64,000 nucleotides of DNA. Origin: Apiosordaria backusii. Lineage: Eukaryota; Ascomycota; Sordariomycetes; Sordariales; Lasiosphaeriaceae. The DNA is taken from contig JAUKTV010000001.1 in assembly GCA_030549205.1 (NCBI GenBank), forward strand, positions 3,224,001 through 3,288,000, in the 5' to 3' direction. Made by a program: the position numbers and the translations under genes. Below are positions 7,127 to 18,397 of the stretch, piece by piece. Under the pieces are notes generated by a model that did not search any database, was not told the origin of the DNA, and worked only from the letters and a program-made list of their open reading frames with translations. Numbering within the stretch: position 1 is the stretch's first letter; every line of letters begins with the position of its first letter.

Positions 7127-10100
7127 TCAAACAGACGGTCCGCCGCCTCTCCCATTATTCGCCATCTTCAAACTCTCCTCCAGAGCCCTCTTCAAATCCT
7201 CATCATCCTCATCCGAATACTCATTCACCACCTCCCACGACTCTGACTCTGACGCCTCCTTCCCTTTGCCCGGCTGGGCATCACTCTGCCGCTTCGCCCG
7301 CTTGTATTCCTCCTCCTGCAAGCTCTGCTTCTTGACGTACTCGAGCACAATCTCCTCCTCCGTCATCTGCCGCTTGAGTTTCTCTCTGTCCTTGCGGAAT
7401 TCCTGCTCTGATTCTTCAATCGCCCTGCGGAGTTGTTCATCGTCATCGTCGTGATCGTTGCTGTTGCGCTGCTGGGCAAGGGTACCAGGCGACGACACCC
7501 CTCCCACAGGCTTCCTCTGAATCCTCCCCAAAGCCGCCGCCTTCTCATCCCCATAGTGAGCCTGATACAACTGCTCCTCCTGCTGGTCGGCATGCTGCTC
7601 GATCAAGCTCTGCCTCACCGCCTCCTCAATCAAGGCCTGGTACTCCTCATCCGTGATATTCGTCAGCTCTTCATCCGTGATATAATTTCCCTTAAGATCC
7701 ACCGGCCATCCACCACCGTCAAACTGACCCTGGGGATCAGGACGAGTACTCTGGCTAGCAGTTGCCTGACCCTCAGCAACCTGGTCATCATGAGCCAGAG
7801 CCCTCTCGGCAGCCTGCCTCTTCATCCCCATCACGCTCGCCCTCACCAGCTCCTCAATCCTTGCATCCTCCTCGGCGTTCCCAGTCGAAGTCCTCTGAAC
7901 AGACTCCCGAATAGCCTTCTCAATCGCCTCATGATCATCCAACGCCATCAACATGTCGTTAATACTTGAACTCCCACTCCCACTCCCGCTCCCGCTACTC
8001 ACCCCCTCGGCGGCGTGATTTCTCCTGGCGACATCGGCGACGTAGCATCCCCCCTCCCCTCCTGCTGCCTCCTCCACTCCTCTTTCTGCCTATGAAGCTC
8101 CTTCCTCTTATCAAACGACAGCCCCCTAGTCCTAAACCACCCCGTCTTCGGCCCCCCTTCCTCGCCAGCATTTCCCCCACTAAGCTCCTTCTCCGCCTTC
8201 TGAATATCCTTGTACCGCCCATACAACCCCTTCAAATCATGTCCATCCTCCCTCTTCTCCCTCCACCTAGCCAGAATATCCCTCCTCTCCTCCTCCGTCG
8301 AAAACTCCAAGTCTTCCTCCCCTTGCTTAGCCCGACTGGCAACAATATACGCCATCACCTCCGTTTTCGAAAAATAATTCTTCCGCACTTGCACCTGAAC
8401 ACCTTGCATGGTGTACGCCGGAATCGACCAAAACGCTGCCGAATTCTTGAGGAAGAACCCACCCACTCCCTTTCCGAAGCCCTTGACTAGACCAACGGGG
8501 CCTTCTTTCTGTGCTCCCTTCCAGGGCTGGGTGAATAGCCCCGAGACGCCGTCGTAGACACCCAGACTGAATTCTTTACCGGCCAGTCTGACGCCTGAGC
8601 TGAAGCTGGTGACTTTCTCCACCGGGCGGACGGTGTCATCGTGGTAGAGCTTGGGAGCGTTGCGGAAGCCGCGGGCGACGCCGAGGCAGAAGTTGGTGTG
8701 GACTTTGGCTCCCACGCCCAGGATGCGCATGGCGCCTTTTCCTGCTCCGACGGCGAGGTCGAGGTTGAAGGGTTCGCGAGGGGGAGACGTAGCTCCTGAT
8801 GCTCTGGTTGGCGGAGGGGAGAGCTTGGAGGCGTCGGGACCGGTGTCGACTCTGCTAACGGTGGTTGGGGTCGAAGAGTTGGAGGTGATGCTGGCAGCGT
8901 CGGTAGCGTGAGAGGCAGTTCGTTGATGGGAGGAGGAGGAGCTTGGTGAGATGACACTGGCTGAACTAGAGGCTGTGTCATCGCCACCTATTGTACTTCT
9001 GTCGCTGTTACCAACGATTGTTGTTCTGGAGCTCGAGGCCTCGCTGTTGGGACTGCGGCTGCCACTGGTTTGGGTTTTTTCTTTGGCTTTCTTAGCACCT
9101 TTGAACACTTCTCTCGGGAAGTCGGCCACGGCCAGAGTCAAGGCGCTGAAGTCTCCCACCAGCGCTGCGGTAGCTGCCGAGACAGGATCCCATGGTTGCT
9201 CGTCTGTGTCGTGCTCCATGGAACGATGCCTATGTCTGCGTCAGTAAGATCCCCTTAGCAGCAATTAGAGACAAAACTTACAGCTTGAGATCCGTATACT
9301 TAAGCCAACCCTCTTTTACCAACACCGCCGCAGCCAACGCACTCAACCTGACATGCGTCCTCCTCACCCTCCAAACCGCCACCCTACTCGGCGCCAACGA
9401 ACACCTCATATTATCCGTATTCAAAAACTGATGAAACGTCTTCCCACCCACATCAGCCCCCTTCTCTGCCCTAATCTTCTGCCCAAGCTCCCTCGCCTTC
9501 GCTTGCGTACCTGGCTCCAGACACTTCTCAATGGCAGCCGCCAAATTCTCTGCCGTCAGTGTCTTGAACGGAATCGGTGCCGGCCCAGCCCCAGATCTAG
9601 CAATCATATTCCCCCAAAAGATTTGATCCCCAAAGAACGGCACCACAACCGTCGGCTTGCCCGCGTTAATCCCTGCCGCCGTGGTCCCGGCACCACCATG
9701 ATGAACCACCGCCGCCACCCTCTTAAACAACCAGTCATGAGGGCAATTCCCCAGCATAAACACATTCTCCGGTAAACTCAACGCATCCCCACCAATCCCG
9801 CCCCATCCCTTCGACACCAACGCCCTGACACCCGTTCGTCTAACGGCGTCAAATATCGTCCTCGTCAGTGCGTCAGGGTCGTCAACAACGATTGACCCAA
9901 AGCCAATATACACCGGCGGCGGTCCCGCGTCCAAGAACGCCTTCAACGCCGGCTCGGGCTCATACCCTGACTCTAGGTTCAAAAAGAAGAATCCCGATAC
10001 TGAGACCTCCTCTCCCCAGTCGGCTGGTTTAGGGATGAGAGCCGGCGACCAACAGTACGTAGTCGGTATCCTCATCCGACTAATCAACCCTGGCGCCCAA

Positions 10101-11432
10101 AGCAAACTCAAACTCTCCAAGTCCAGCACATTCGTCCTAAACCTGTTAATCACATCCCCTAACCCCTGCCAAGTCATCATCTCAACCAGTGTGTAAGAGA
10201 CATAATTTGTTAGGACGTCATCTGCGTTGGTGGCGATGATATCCGCCAGTGGGTGTGGGAACGCCCTCGTCGGAGTCCATGGCATCCTGTAATCTCCATG
10301 TCAGTCCGTCTTTCTTCCCCAGTTCCATCCCAGTTATCAAGCAAGGAGATACTCACGTAAACATAACATGCACCGGCACCCCCAACTTCTCCGCCACATG
10401 GACATGCGCAAAGCTCGGCGGATTAGCAATGATCGCATCCGCCACAAACGGCCTCTCACCCCCCACCCCAATCCCACCCCCTCCCCCTCGCCCACCACTA
10501 CCCCCCTCAATACAGCTCCTCCAGCACCCCTCCAGCATCTCCTCCACTCCTTTCCTCCGCCTCCTAATTTCCCCCTGTCTCAACGCCTCAAACCCAGGCA
10601 TCAATCCCGGGTGCTTCACCATAAACGCCATCAGCTCCGCCGGGTCCCCGCCAATGTCAAAGAACTCCAATCCATTCTCCTCGACGAAGTCCTTGAAGGT
10701 GCCGTGAGTGGCGATGCGCACTCTGTGGCCATATGTGTCGCGGAGGACAAGGCCGAGGGCGATAAAAGGCTGGACATCACCTCTTGACCCGACGATCTGG
10801 ATGACGACGTTGAGTTTAGGGGGTGGGGTTTGACCTGGTAAACCTCCGAGATTGGGAGGGATATACGGTGGTGGGAGGGGACCAGAGGGGAGGGGAGGTA
10901 AAGGAGGCGGTTTTGATCTCTTGGCTATGGCCGGGGCGAGCAGAGTAGAAAGGCGGCGGTTCTTCTCGAGGAGGTGGATCGAGACGCGGCCGGTGGCTTT
11001 GACGGTCATATTGTGTTAGTGGTTGGGGTGGATTACGTATGTACATACGGCATATGTAGGGTAATAGACAGGTCATAGATAGGGAAGGTGACGGGGTGGG
11101 GAAAAAAGAAGAATGGCACTGAAGAGAATGTGAAAAGACAAGGTAGGCGGGTAGGTAAGAAAATGAGGTGAGATACTCACAAGTGACAGCCGCGTCGGCA
11201 GCGAATCCGTTTTGTGAAAGCTGCAGTTGATCATGGTGTTCTCCTTCTCCGTAGGCCGGGGGGCCACATCCATGTTCTCGTCCTCTCCTGCCAGAAGATC
11301 TTCGTCAATGGGAACTGCGTTTGTCCTACGTGGACCTTCTGACTGTGCCTGCGGCGTCCGTGGTTGTGAAGACAGCCGTCTAGGCGGTAGTGGTGGTGGA
11401 CCGGAACGGCCGGGATCATCGTTGGCCGTCAT
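7127..11432 (-). CDS. sterol 3-beta-glucosyltransferase-like protein with VPS13/ATG2-like segment and C-terminal ubiquitin-interacting motifs
   Basis: Exons: 11432-11177, 10996-10357, 10286-9282, 9235 onward to 7127; about 1336 aa if a frameshift is repaired. GT-B fold family 1 glycosyltransferase: N-terminal IVGSRGDVQPF near residue 130 and the sugar-nucleotide motif HHGGAGTTAAG near 493, as in UDP-glucose:sterol glucosyltransferases of ATG26/UGT51 type. Behind it is a Gly-rich segment (GVSGLFTQPWKGA, near residue 860) like the C-terminal region of VPS13/ATG2 lipid-transfer proteins. At the C-terminus are at least four UIM-like helices with the A-x-x-x-S core. The frame breaks at 8001-7999, where TGA follows a G5 run; one extra G joins it to the UIM frame. 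The exon 1 donor is uncertain: GTGAGT is out of phase, while GTATCT 4 nt later is in phase. An alternative start is the ATG at 11009. Confidence 0.8.
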
Positions 11433-12620
11433 GGTGTTGATGGTAATGAGAATCACAGTACAACTGCCCGGATAGTGGACTCAACAAGGTAGTCCGAACT
11501 CTCGAGTATGTCTGTCTCAAGTTTCCGTTTCGAAGCAGCAGGGAAGTGAGAAAGGAATGCTGACAATAGCAACCTAGTTTTGGGGTCGTGGGCTGTGTCC
11601 GTCTTGTGTAAGGTGAGTGACGTTTAGGTAAGGCAACCTCGAAAGGATGAAGGAGAGGTGTGTAGTTGTCCGGTCCGTCGGGTCCAGAAATCCTTTCCGA
11701 GTATTCGCTTTATTTGTCGCTCGTGTTGACCAACGGGAGAAGATCAGGGGAAAGCAAAAGTCGTATGGAGGGGCAGGCAGCAAAGACAATGTTAGAAGGT
11801 TGGTTACACGCTCCCACGATGACGCACAAGCAAGGTACTTTTTTCCACAACGAAGAGAGCAGCTTGGGATGAGACGGGACGGGACGAGAGTAAAAAGTAC
11901 ATATACGGGGCAAGATTTCACATTTTCGAAGGGCCTACCCGATGACGATCAGGCTCAAGAGGCGCTATGGTGTCGGGTCTGGCCCGTATGGAGGACAATC
12001 AAAGCTATACGCGGAGACGGGGCTCAACTACGTAGCCTCCGCCTCCGCTCCACGGGCTATGCGTTGCTTGGATGTCGTTGGATGACGAGTGTAAGTGTGG
12101 CGGAGTACCTATCAAGCGGGAGCGGCCCACCACTTATGCGCACAGTGCCAACCTATCCAACGGCTTGTTCCGGAGCGCTGGAACGACCGTCAGTGCACGC
12201 CGTTTGGCGGCAGATTCCAGGGGCATGGCCTATAAAATCGCACTGTGGGCACTGTGAGGTTCTGCTGCACCACGCGCGTAAAGGGACTCCCCCTATAATT
12301 CGTACCCGCGCAGCCTTCTAAATCTGGGCCCCCAATTACGCGTATCAAACATGCATCACTCAGCCTCACTTTTTCACATATATTTCGGCATAATCCGTCA
12401 CTGGATTAGGTTGTATTCGAAGAATTGGGAAACCAAGACCGACTGGCTAGCAACTGATTGAAACAGACTAACAACAGCCACTCCCCTTTCCGATGAAGGC
12501 ATCACAAACCAGAAATAAATACGCAGAAACTAACAAGAAATAGGCCTGCTAAGTGAGCTCGGCTTCAACTCCAGACTGGCTCAAACTATACAACCATCGG
12601 CTCGCTCATCAGGTCATCAT
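11433..12620. other. intergenic region upstream of the glucosyltransferase gene
   Basis: About 1.2 kb between the start of the glucosyltransferase gene and the stop of the phosphate carrier gene. Long frames occur on both strands (for example 11647-12321) but they lack recognisable domains and overlap one another. I read it as promoter and 3' flanking DNA. No RNA gene or repeat is evident. Confidence 0.4.
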
Positions 12621-13883
12621 CTATGAATGCTCCTTGTCCTCGGGGGGCGCAGCACCGCCGGTCGTTGGCAAGCCCATGAAGATCTTGAAAGAATCCTGGA
12701 AAGGGATTAGCACATCAACAAATCCTCAACAACCAGACACTGAAACTCACATAAATCATCCACTGCAAACCAGTGAGGGTACCGATCATGACAATTCTGA
12801 CCGGCAAGCCGTTCCAGAGTCCCCTGAAGCCGATGTCACCGTAGATTCTCGATGTTACCGCACCGAAGCCCTCGCCGGCCTTGCGGTAGGCATTCAGCTT
12901 GCTGACCATGACATCGGCAGGGTGAGACACGATGGCGCAGAGAATACCCGCCAGATAACCACTGGTGAACGCAACTCCCGTCTGCGCGCCCTTGCCGTAG
13001 TCACTCTTCTTGCCGGGGAGGCGGGCGTAGATCATCTCGACGATGGTCTCGAACGAAGCGAACTTCATCATGGTGTAGGGGATCTGTCTTCCCCAAAGTG
13101 GATAGAGACCCTTGTACAGACCCGATACGCCTTCAGCAGCTGTGATAGTGCTCAGACCATTGAGAGTACCCGAATACTGCGACGGGATAGTTCCCTGCAT
13201 CCGAACCTTGATGGCCTCAAAGGGGCAGAGGGCGAGATCGGCCAGGAACTCGGCCGAGGCTGAGGCGGAAAGGTACAATGCAGTCTTGTACTTGTGCGCC
13301 GCCTCGGGGCCGGCGATGTCTGCATAGGTCTTCTTGAAGTATTCATACCAACCGTACTTGAATGCACCCTGGGCCGAGTAGCCGAAAAGCGTTGGGCTCC
13401 AACCGACAAAGATGCCTCGAACGCCCTCGGTACGAAGGATATGTCTCCAGGCTTGGAAGTTTCCGGAGTAGAGCTTGGAATCAACTTGGCGGCGAGTCTT
13501 TACAAGGTCCAACGGGGTGACTGCTGTGTGGGTGAGACCCTATGTTGATATCCATGTCAGCCCATGCTTCCGGTTACTATTTCGGCAATGGCACTTACAC
13601 AGGCAAGCATACCACCAAAGGTACAGGCTGCGTAGTATTTTCCAGAATAGAGCTCGATCTTGCCCGCCTTGGACTGGGCCTTCGCACTGGCGGCCTCAAA
13701 CTCCCGTTGGGCTTCGGCGCTAAGCTTCTTCGCCTTGCTCTTCGCATCATCGGCAATGGAATAAGCAGAATACAGATCGAGGCGAGCTTCGAGAGGGGTT
13801 CGAGAGGTGGCTGGGCTTGGAGAAGGGCCCGCGCCAAAGGTTTTGTGGAGGGTATCGAACGAGGGATATAGGGGCGCCATCAT
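12621..13883 (-). CDS. mitochondrial phosphate carrier (Mir1/PiC type)
   Basis: Exons are 13883-13599, 13539-12751 and 12695-12621 (382 aa). It imports inorganic phosphate with H+ across the inner mitochondrial membrane for ATP synthesis. The three carrier repeats are shown by PLDLVKTR (near residue 102), PFEAIKVR (near 201) and PADVMVSK (near 304), with the family phrase QVDSKLYSG after the first. The long N-terminal part rich in Ala/Lys precedes KIELYSGKYYAAC, as in filamentous fungal homologues. I chose the ATG at 13883. A strong GTAAGT donor at 14016 without an upstream ATG, together with AACAG just before CTTTCATG, suggests a 5' UTR intron. The ATG at 13910 would add nine residues. Confidence 0.9.
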
Positions 13884-14928
13884 GAAAGCTGTTCCTAGTG
13901 TGGCGCCCATACAGCGTAAGTGATAAGTCTAAGCGCGGAAAGGAAGCCGTTCCAATCCATGATGTCCGAGCCCAAACTGGATGCCGTACCCAGAAGCAGA
14001 AAGACAAGCAACTTACCGGGTGGGATATTATGGATTGCGATAGGTTCTAAAAAGGAAAATGTAAAGGAGGATCAACTCTGACCGATCAACACCGTTGAAA
14101 TCACCAGCAATTGGAAGGTATCAATTGAGGGAATAATTAGATGAAGCAATCCGGAGTTAAGAAGTTGAGACGGAACCCGAGGAGGATCAGATGGTTGCAT
14201 TATGTATCTGCCAATGACAAGGAAGGCAGGGCTCAGTTACACAAAGTCCAAGCTGGCCGGCAAAAATCGGGATCGGATGAAGGGTTGTGAAAAGCCTCAA
14301 ACCTGCTACCAGATGCCCTCAGTCATGTTCATGATGCTTTATCCGGCTGCTCCGTCCAGTATTTCTGGATCTTCCTAAGTCGATTTGGCCAGTAACAATC
14401 GAGGGTCTCATCGCAAAGTGCTAGTTAAGTGACGACATTGCCCGGATTCTGACAACCCAAACCGGTGACGTCGTTTGGCGGGGCAGCTCCAAGCCAACCA
14501 CTTTATCGCAGCTTATCGCAAAGCCATAACGGCCGACGCCCATTGATTGCTTGATATGATTGACACTTTCGACCCGCTGTCGCAATGCATTTGTATGTTG
14601 AAGGCGATATCCGTATTAGCACACAGATATATCATCTCAGAATATCTTTTCTCGTCGTTGAACAACAAGAGCACCTATAGAAAACGAACAAACACTGACC
14701 ATCTCGGAAGGGACCCCCACACATTAGCTAATAACATGTGATTGGCCTGCAGGGTAGAGCCCAGGCCACTTTCAAAGACTCGTTCCGATCTGTGTCGCTC
14801 ACCTCATCCACTGACCGCCGGTGACCGAACTGACAGATGTCGGAGTGACCTCAACCTTTTCGATTGACTTTTTCATTTTTTATCAAAACCAAGAGAATAT
14901 CACCAATCGTTTCAGACTCCAAAACAAA
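13884..14928. other. divergent promoter region with a probable 5' UTR intron
   Basis: Shared upstream DNA of the phosphate carrier (minus) and the CBS-domain gene (plus). The carrier side appears to contain a 5' UTR intron from 14016 to about 13890. No open frame with a recognisable product is seen. Confidence 0.45.
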
Positions 14929-15522
14929 ATGACCGACGTAATGGCCCAACCATCAACATCCCAACCATTTGTCTCCAAGTGGGCATCCCGATACCGCGGG
15001 GTAAGTTTGTGTTCATTGCATTCTCTTTCCTACAACCCCCCTATTATTATACCCCTATCTTATTCCTTCAAGCCGACTAACATTTCCTCTCAAATCCAGG
15101 CAACAGTAGAAGACCTCGACCCACCCCCCGCCCTCTCCCTCACCCCCTCGGACCCCATCTCCCTCGCCCTCCTCTCCGCCTTTGAGCGCGACTACACGCA
15201 CCTCACCATCGTCTCCTCCTCCAACCGGGCGCTCCTCGGTTACATCTCCATCCCTCACCTCCAGTCCCTCCTCGAATCCGGCAAGGTCAAACCCGAAGAT
15301 GAGATCAAGTCGGCCATGATCAGGTTCCAGCGCAAGGGGGCGCGGTACACGGTCATCACCATGAATACCCCATTGGAGGAGTTGGAAGGGTTCTTCGAGG
15401 GCAAGGACAATGGCGGGCAAAAGCAGGATTTCGCCGTCATCACGGACAGCGGGAGGAGGTTTGTGCTTGGGGTGGCGACGAGGGGGGATTTGGAGGAGTT
15501 TGTCAAGAGGAGGCCTGCGTAA
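14929..15522 (+). CDS. CBS-domain protein
   Basis: Exons are 14929-15000 and 15100-15522 (164 aa). The intron has a GTAAGT donor, a GACTAAC branch point and a CAG acceptor. After a short leader (PFVSKWASRYRG) come two CBS-like beta-alpha-beta units: the first ends in TIVSSSNRALLGYISIPHLQ and the second in FAVITDSGRRFVLGVATRGDLEEFV. A CBS pair usually binds adenine nucleotides and regulates a partner; there is no catalytic domain here. The partner is unknown. The ATG at 14929 was chosen because the frame upstream has no other ATG before a typical leader. Confidence 0.8.
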   Translation: MTDVMAQPSTSQPFVSKWASRYRGVSLCSLHSLSYNPPIIIPLSYSFKPTNISSQIQATVEDLDPPPALSLTPSDPISLALLSAFERDYTHLTIVSSSNRALLGYISIPHLQSLLESGKVKPEDEIKSAMIRFQRKGARYTVITMNTPLEELEGFFEGKDNGGQKQDFAVITDSGRRFVLGVATRGDLEEFVKRRPA

Positions 15523-15998
15523 GGGACTCGTGAAGTTAAAGAAGGGAAGGGGGGTAAAGGAGAGAGAAATATGTGGGAACTATCATGATTCGGCGTTTGA
15601 CGGGGTGGAAACGGGGGACAAATAAAGGGGGCATTCAACATGGAAAACGGATTGGGATGGGAGGATTAATCTCATACGAATACCCAAGATATCAAGATAT
15701 CACAAAGGGGGCTCAGATTCCCCTCGGAGCTCACGCATTACGGACTATTTCTCAAGCTAGTTTTTCACGGCGCATCAGGCATTGGACACTTCACACACAC
15801 GGGCGATAAGAGACTGTAGTTTGCTTGGGATGATGATCTTTGGCTTTCTAACATAGCAAAAATAGCGATACAAACTCCTGCGAACTAAACATGCATGCAA
15901 ACTGAACTAATACTCCTTCTTTGACGTGGCACAACAGTTCAAAGCCAATCCACCACCCTTTTTTTTCTTTTTTCTTCCCATGATTATTTGACACCTCT
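15523..15998. other. convergent 3' flanks
   Basis: Region between the CBS-domain gene (plus) and the uncharacterised gene (minus), both ending here. AT-rich, with a pyrimidine-rich stretch at 15958-15977. I see no gene. Confidence 0.4.
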
Positions 15999-16650
15999 TT
16001 ACTCAAGGTAGTCATAGTACAACTGCAACTCAACCCTCTCGCTCCCCTTGGCAATCACCACATTCCTCGCGTACCTCCTCTGGCCATCGCTGCACTCCTT
16101 GAACCCCCAGATCTGGGTCGCGGTCCACCCAGCATCATAGCTCTCGACATGGCTCAACAAGTGCGTCTCCCCGTTGGGGCCACCCTTCTCCGCGTCAGTC
16201 TCGATCCACCCGCTCTTGAGGAAGTCGTCGGTGATCTCGGCAGCGGAGATCCACTTGGACTGGCCCTTGACGTGGCCGAAGAGCCAGTCGGAGTGGTCGC
16301 GGAAGTTGTAGTCGAGGCAGCGCTTCTCCGTGGACCCTTTCATGCCGCCGGTGCCGGTTTGCTCGATCTCGACGTGGGTGAACTGCTCGGCGGAGGGCTC
16401 GGCGGGGGGGAGGCAGGGGCGGAGAATTGCTTGACTTCGAGGGTGACGGTTGCGAGGCCGACCATCTTGCGGGTCATCCAGCCTACGCCTTGGAGGGCGA
16501 GGCCGGGTTCGATGGGGGTGGAGAGGGTTTTGTTCTGAGGGGGGATGTTAGTATTAGGTATTGTTGGGGTAGGCGGAAGAGGGGGTTGAAGCATACCATA
16601 ACCCATTTTCCATTGAGGTTACCAATGGTCTTGTCGGCGGGGGCGGCCAT
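15999..16650 (-). CDS. conserved fungal protein of unknown function, with an apparent frameshift
   Basis: Exons are 16650-16597 and 16534-15999. The intron has a GTATGC donor and a CAG acceptor. The product would be about 196 aa: GKWVM/NKTLSTPIEPGLALQGVGW, then a C-terminal half rich in aromatic and charged residues (LDYNFRDHSDWLFGHVKGQSKW, ending ELQLYYDYLE). The alternating strand-like pattern suggests a small lipocalin-like beta-barrel, but I do not recognise a named family with certainty. The second exon is 536 nt, one short of a whole number of codons: the frame breaks at a C7 run (16410-16404) between KQFSAPAS and AEQFTHVEIEQ. One extra C restores it. A 53 bp intron ending at GAGCAG would also restore it, but its GTCAAG donor is poor. 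Confidence 0.65.
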
Positions 16651-18397
16651 TTTGAATGTGTGTGTGTGTGTTGTGTAAGTGTGTGGTAGGAAAAAGGTTG
16701 GTGTAGCTCGAGGTATACTTGCTTGTGTTCTTTAATAACGAAGCAAAGTGTGGGGTAGATAGATGAATAGTAATGGAATGGAAAGTGATGAGGTGAGACA
16801 GGAACAGGAAACAACAAAGGGGGCAATGGTCTTATGTATTCTTCCTCTCAACCCAGCCTCTCTCTCTCTCTCTCCTTCTTTCGATCTCTATTAGCTAGCT
16901 TGGTATAATCTACCGGTGGGGTAAGGTTGTAGGATGGGTAGCTTGTCACAAGGCAAGGCGGGGAGTCGTAGCGTCGAGCGAACAAGCATGAAACTGGGGG
17001 TTTGGGGTGGGAGTCTGGGCGGCCGAGGTTGCGACTCTGCGCTCTCTCTCACATTCTCACGAGCATGCGGACGGGCCTTGAATGCGGGAAGCCACTGGCT
17101 TCGGATGGAGGCCCCTGTTTGGAGGATATCGGCCGCGCGGGCGATCCCAGTATGACGCAGCGTTGCATGGCGCGGGGAAGGGGGCATTCTTGCAGTATCG
17201 TTTTCGAATTGCGCCTCGTGGCCTCTCAGAGGGTCAGGTTTGTTTGCGAGGCTTGCTTTGCTTGCGTACTGTTGTTGCTGTTGCTGCTGCTGCGGGCCGG
17301 GGGACCGGGACTGGACTTGCATTGCATCTCTCCGAGTCCGACTCTGTGAAATGCCGACCTCAAACCAACACTAGCTTACCTATGAGAGTGTGTTTCGGTT
17401 TCCAGCCCAGAACACACGAGGGAACACGAGATCTTCGTTGAAAACGGTCGATCCATGCTGCGGTAGATCCATGCTGCGGTTAGCTAATATCGCATGTATG
17501 TAGAAGGCATCCGCAAGACCGCGCGCCTTGACTTTTTGCGGTCCAGATAAACTTTGGCTATCTTTCAAGAACTAGCTCGGGACTCCCCGTGCGGGAGTCA
17601 AATGTCCTTGCATATACCCAGCAGTCTGGGTCACTTCCTCACGCATGTAGGTTCTAAAGCGTATCGACTTCACTGTTGACAAACGCGATATCACCACTTT
17701 CCGTCCCCGAGTTCATGAAACCTCTGGTTCAGTCTGACCGTTGATCAGCTTCCCTCCAAGACCAAAGCCAAGAGACCCACCAGACATAGTGCGGGGTAAA
17801 AATAGAGCTGCCGCCGAGGTTCCATTTTCCACGTGAAAGTCAATGTCTAGTCGAAACGCCGATGCTGGCTTCACCTCCAGGACTGTTCGCCACGACTGTT
17901 CATCCTGGCAACTCAGCTACTACCCCAACGATAAAGTTCACTCCATTGTTTGAACTCTTTAATTTGTTTCGACTATTATTCCAATGTAGTAAGTACTATA
18001 GTATATGCTGTAACACCAGCTCATGCAGTATTAACCTAACCCTTCCCTTGCCTTGCCTTTCATCCTCCTCGCACTCGCACCATATCCTCGACCTACCGGC
18101 CGCAACGCTAAACTAAAAACAAACAACAAGATTAACTCTGAATCGGTATACCTAGTATTACATTGACTTGTTCCCCCGAGCTCCCCAAGCCCGCAGCGCG
18201 ATGCATCCCTCTTCCACCCTACATTAGCTTCGCATCGTAGACCCTCGCTCGGTGATGGTCATGTCGCATTTCCAAAAACCCCCCGTCCCCATCGCAACGC
18301 CTTGTGGCCATCCGGGGTAGTACTCTTCCCCTTTTTCTTTATCCAAGACCAGCCCCTTCCCCAACTCCTGATAGTATGGTATGGTATATAAGAAACC
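16651..18397. other. long intergenic region with simple repeats
   Basis: About 1.75 kb between two minus-strand genes. It holds GT and CT dinucleotide runs (near 16661-16672 and 16861-16873), a GTT/GCT triplet run near 17270-17292 and a 15 bp direct repeat at 17450 and 17466. Open frames present lack domains and overlap each other. No gene is supported. Confidence 0.45.
17450..17480 (+). repeat. two-copy 15 bp direct repeat
   Basis: GATCCATGCTGCGGT occurs at 17450-17464 and again at 17466-17480, separated by one base. Probably a small replication-slippage duplication. Confidence 0.8.

Noticed and set aside
7433..8490. Plus-strand frames of 178 and 174 codons
   Set aside because: They are antisense shadows of the UIM region and lack any domain.
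11647..12321. 224-codon plus-strand frame as a gene
   Set aside because: No domain, no family feel, no splice support. It overlaps frames on the other strand and lies in promoter DNA.
16343..16538. 53 bp intron to explain the frame break in the 16-kb gene
   Set aside because: The GTCAAG donor is poor, no branch point is seen, and the removed residues fit the protein.
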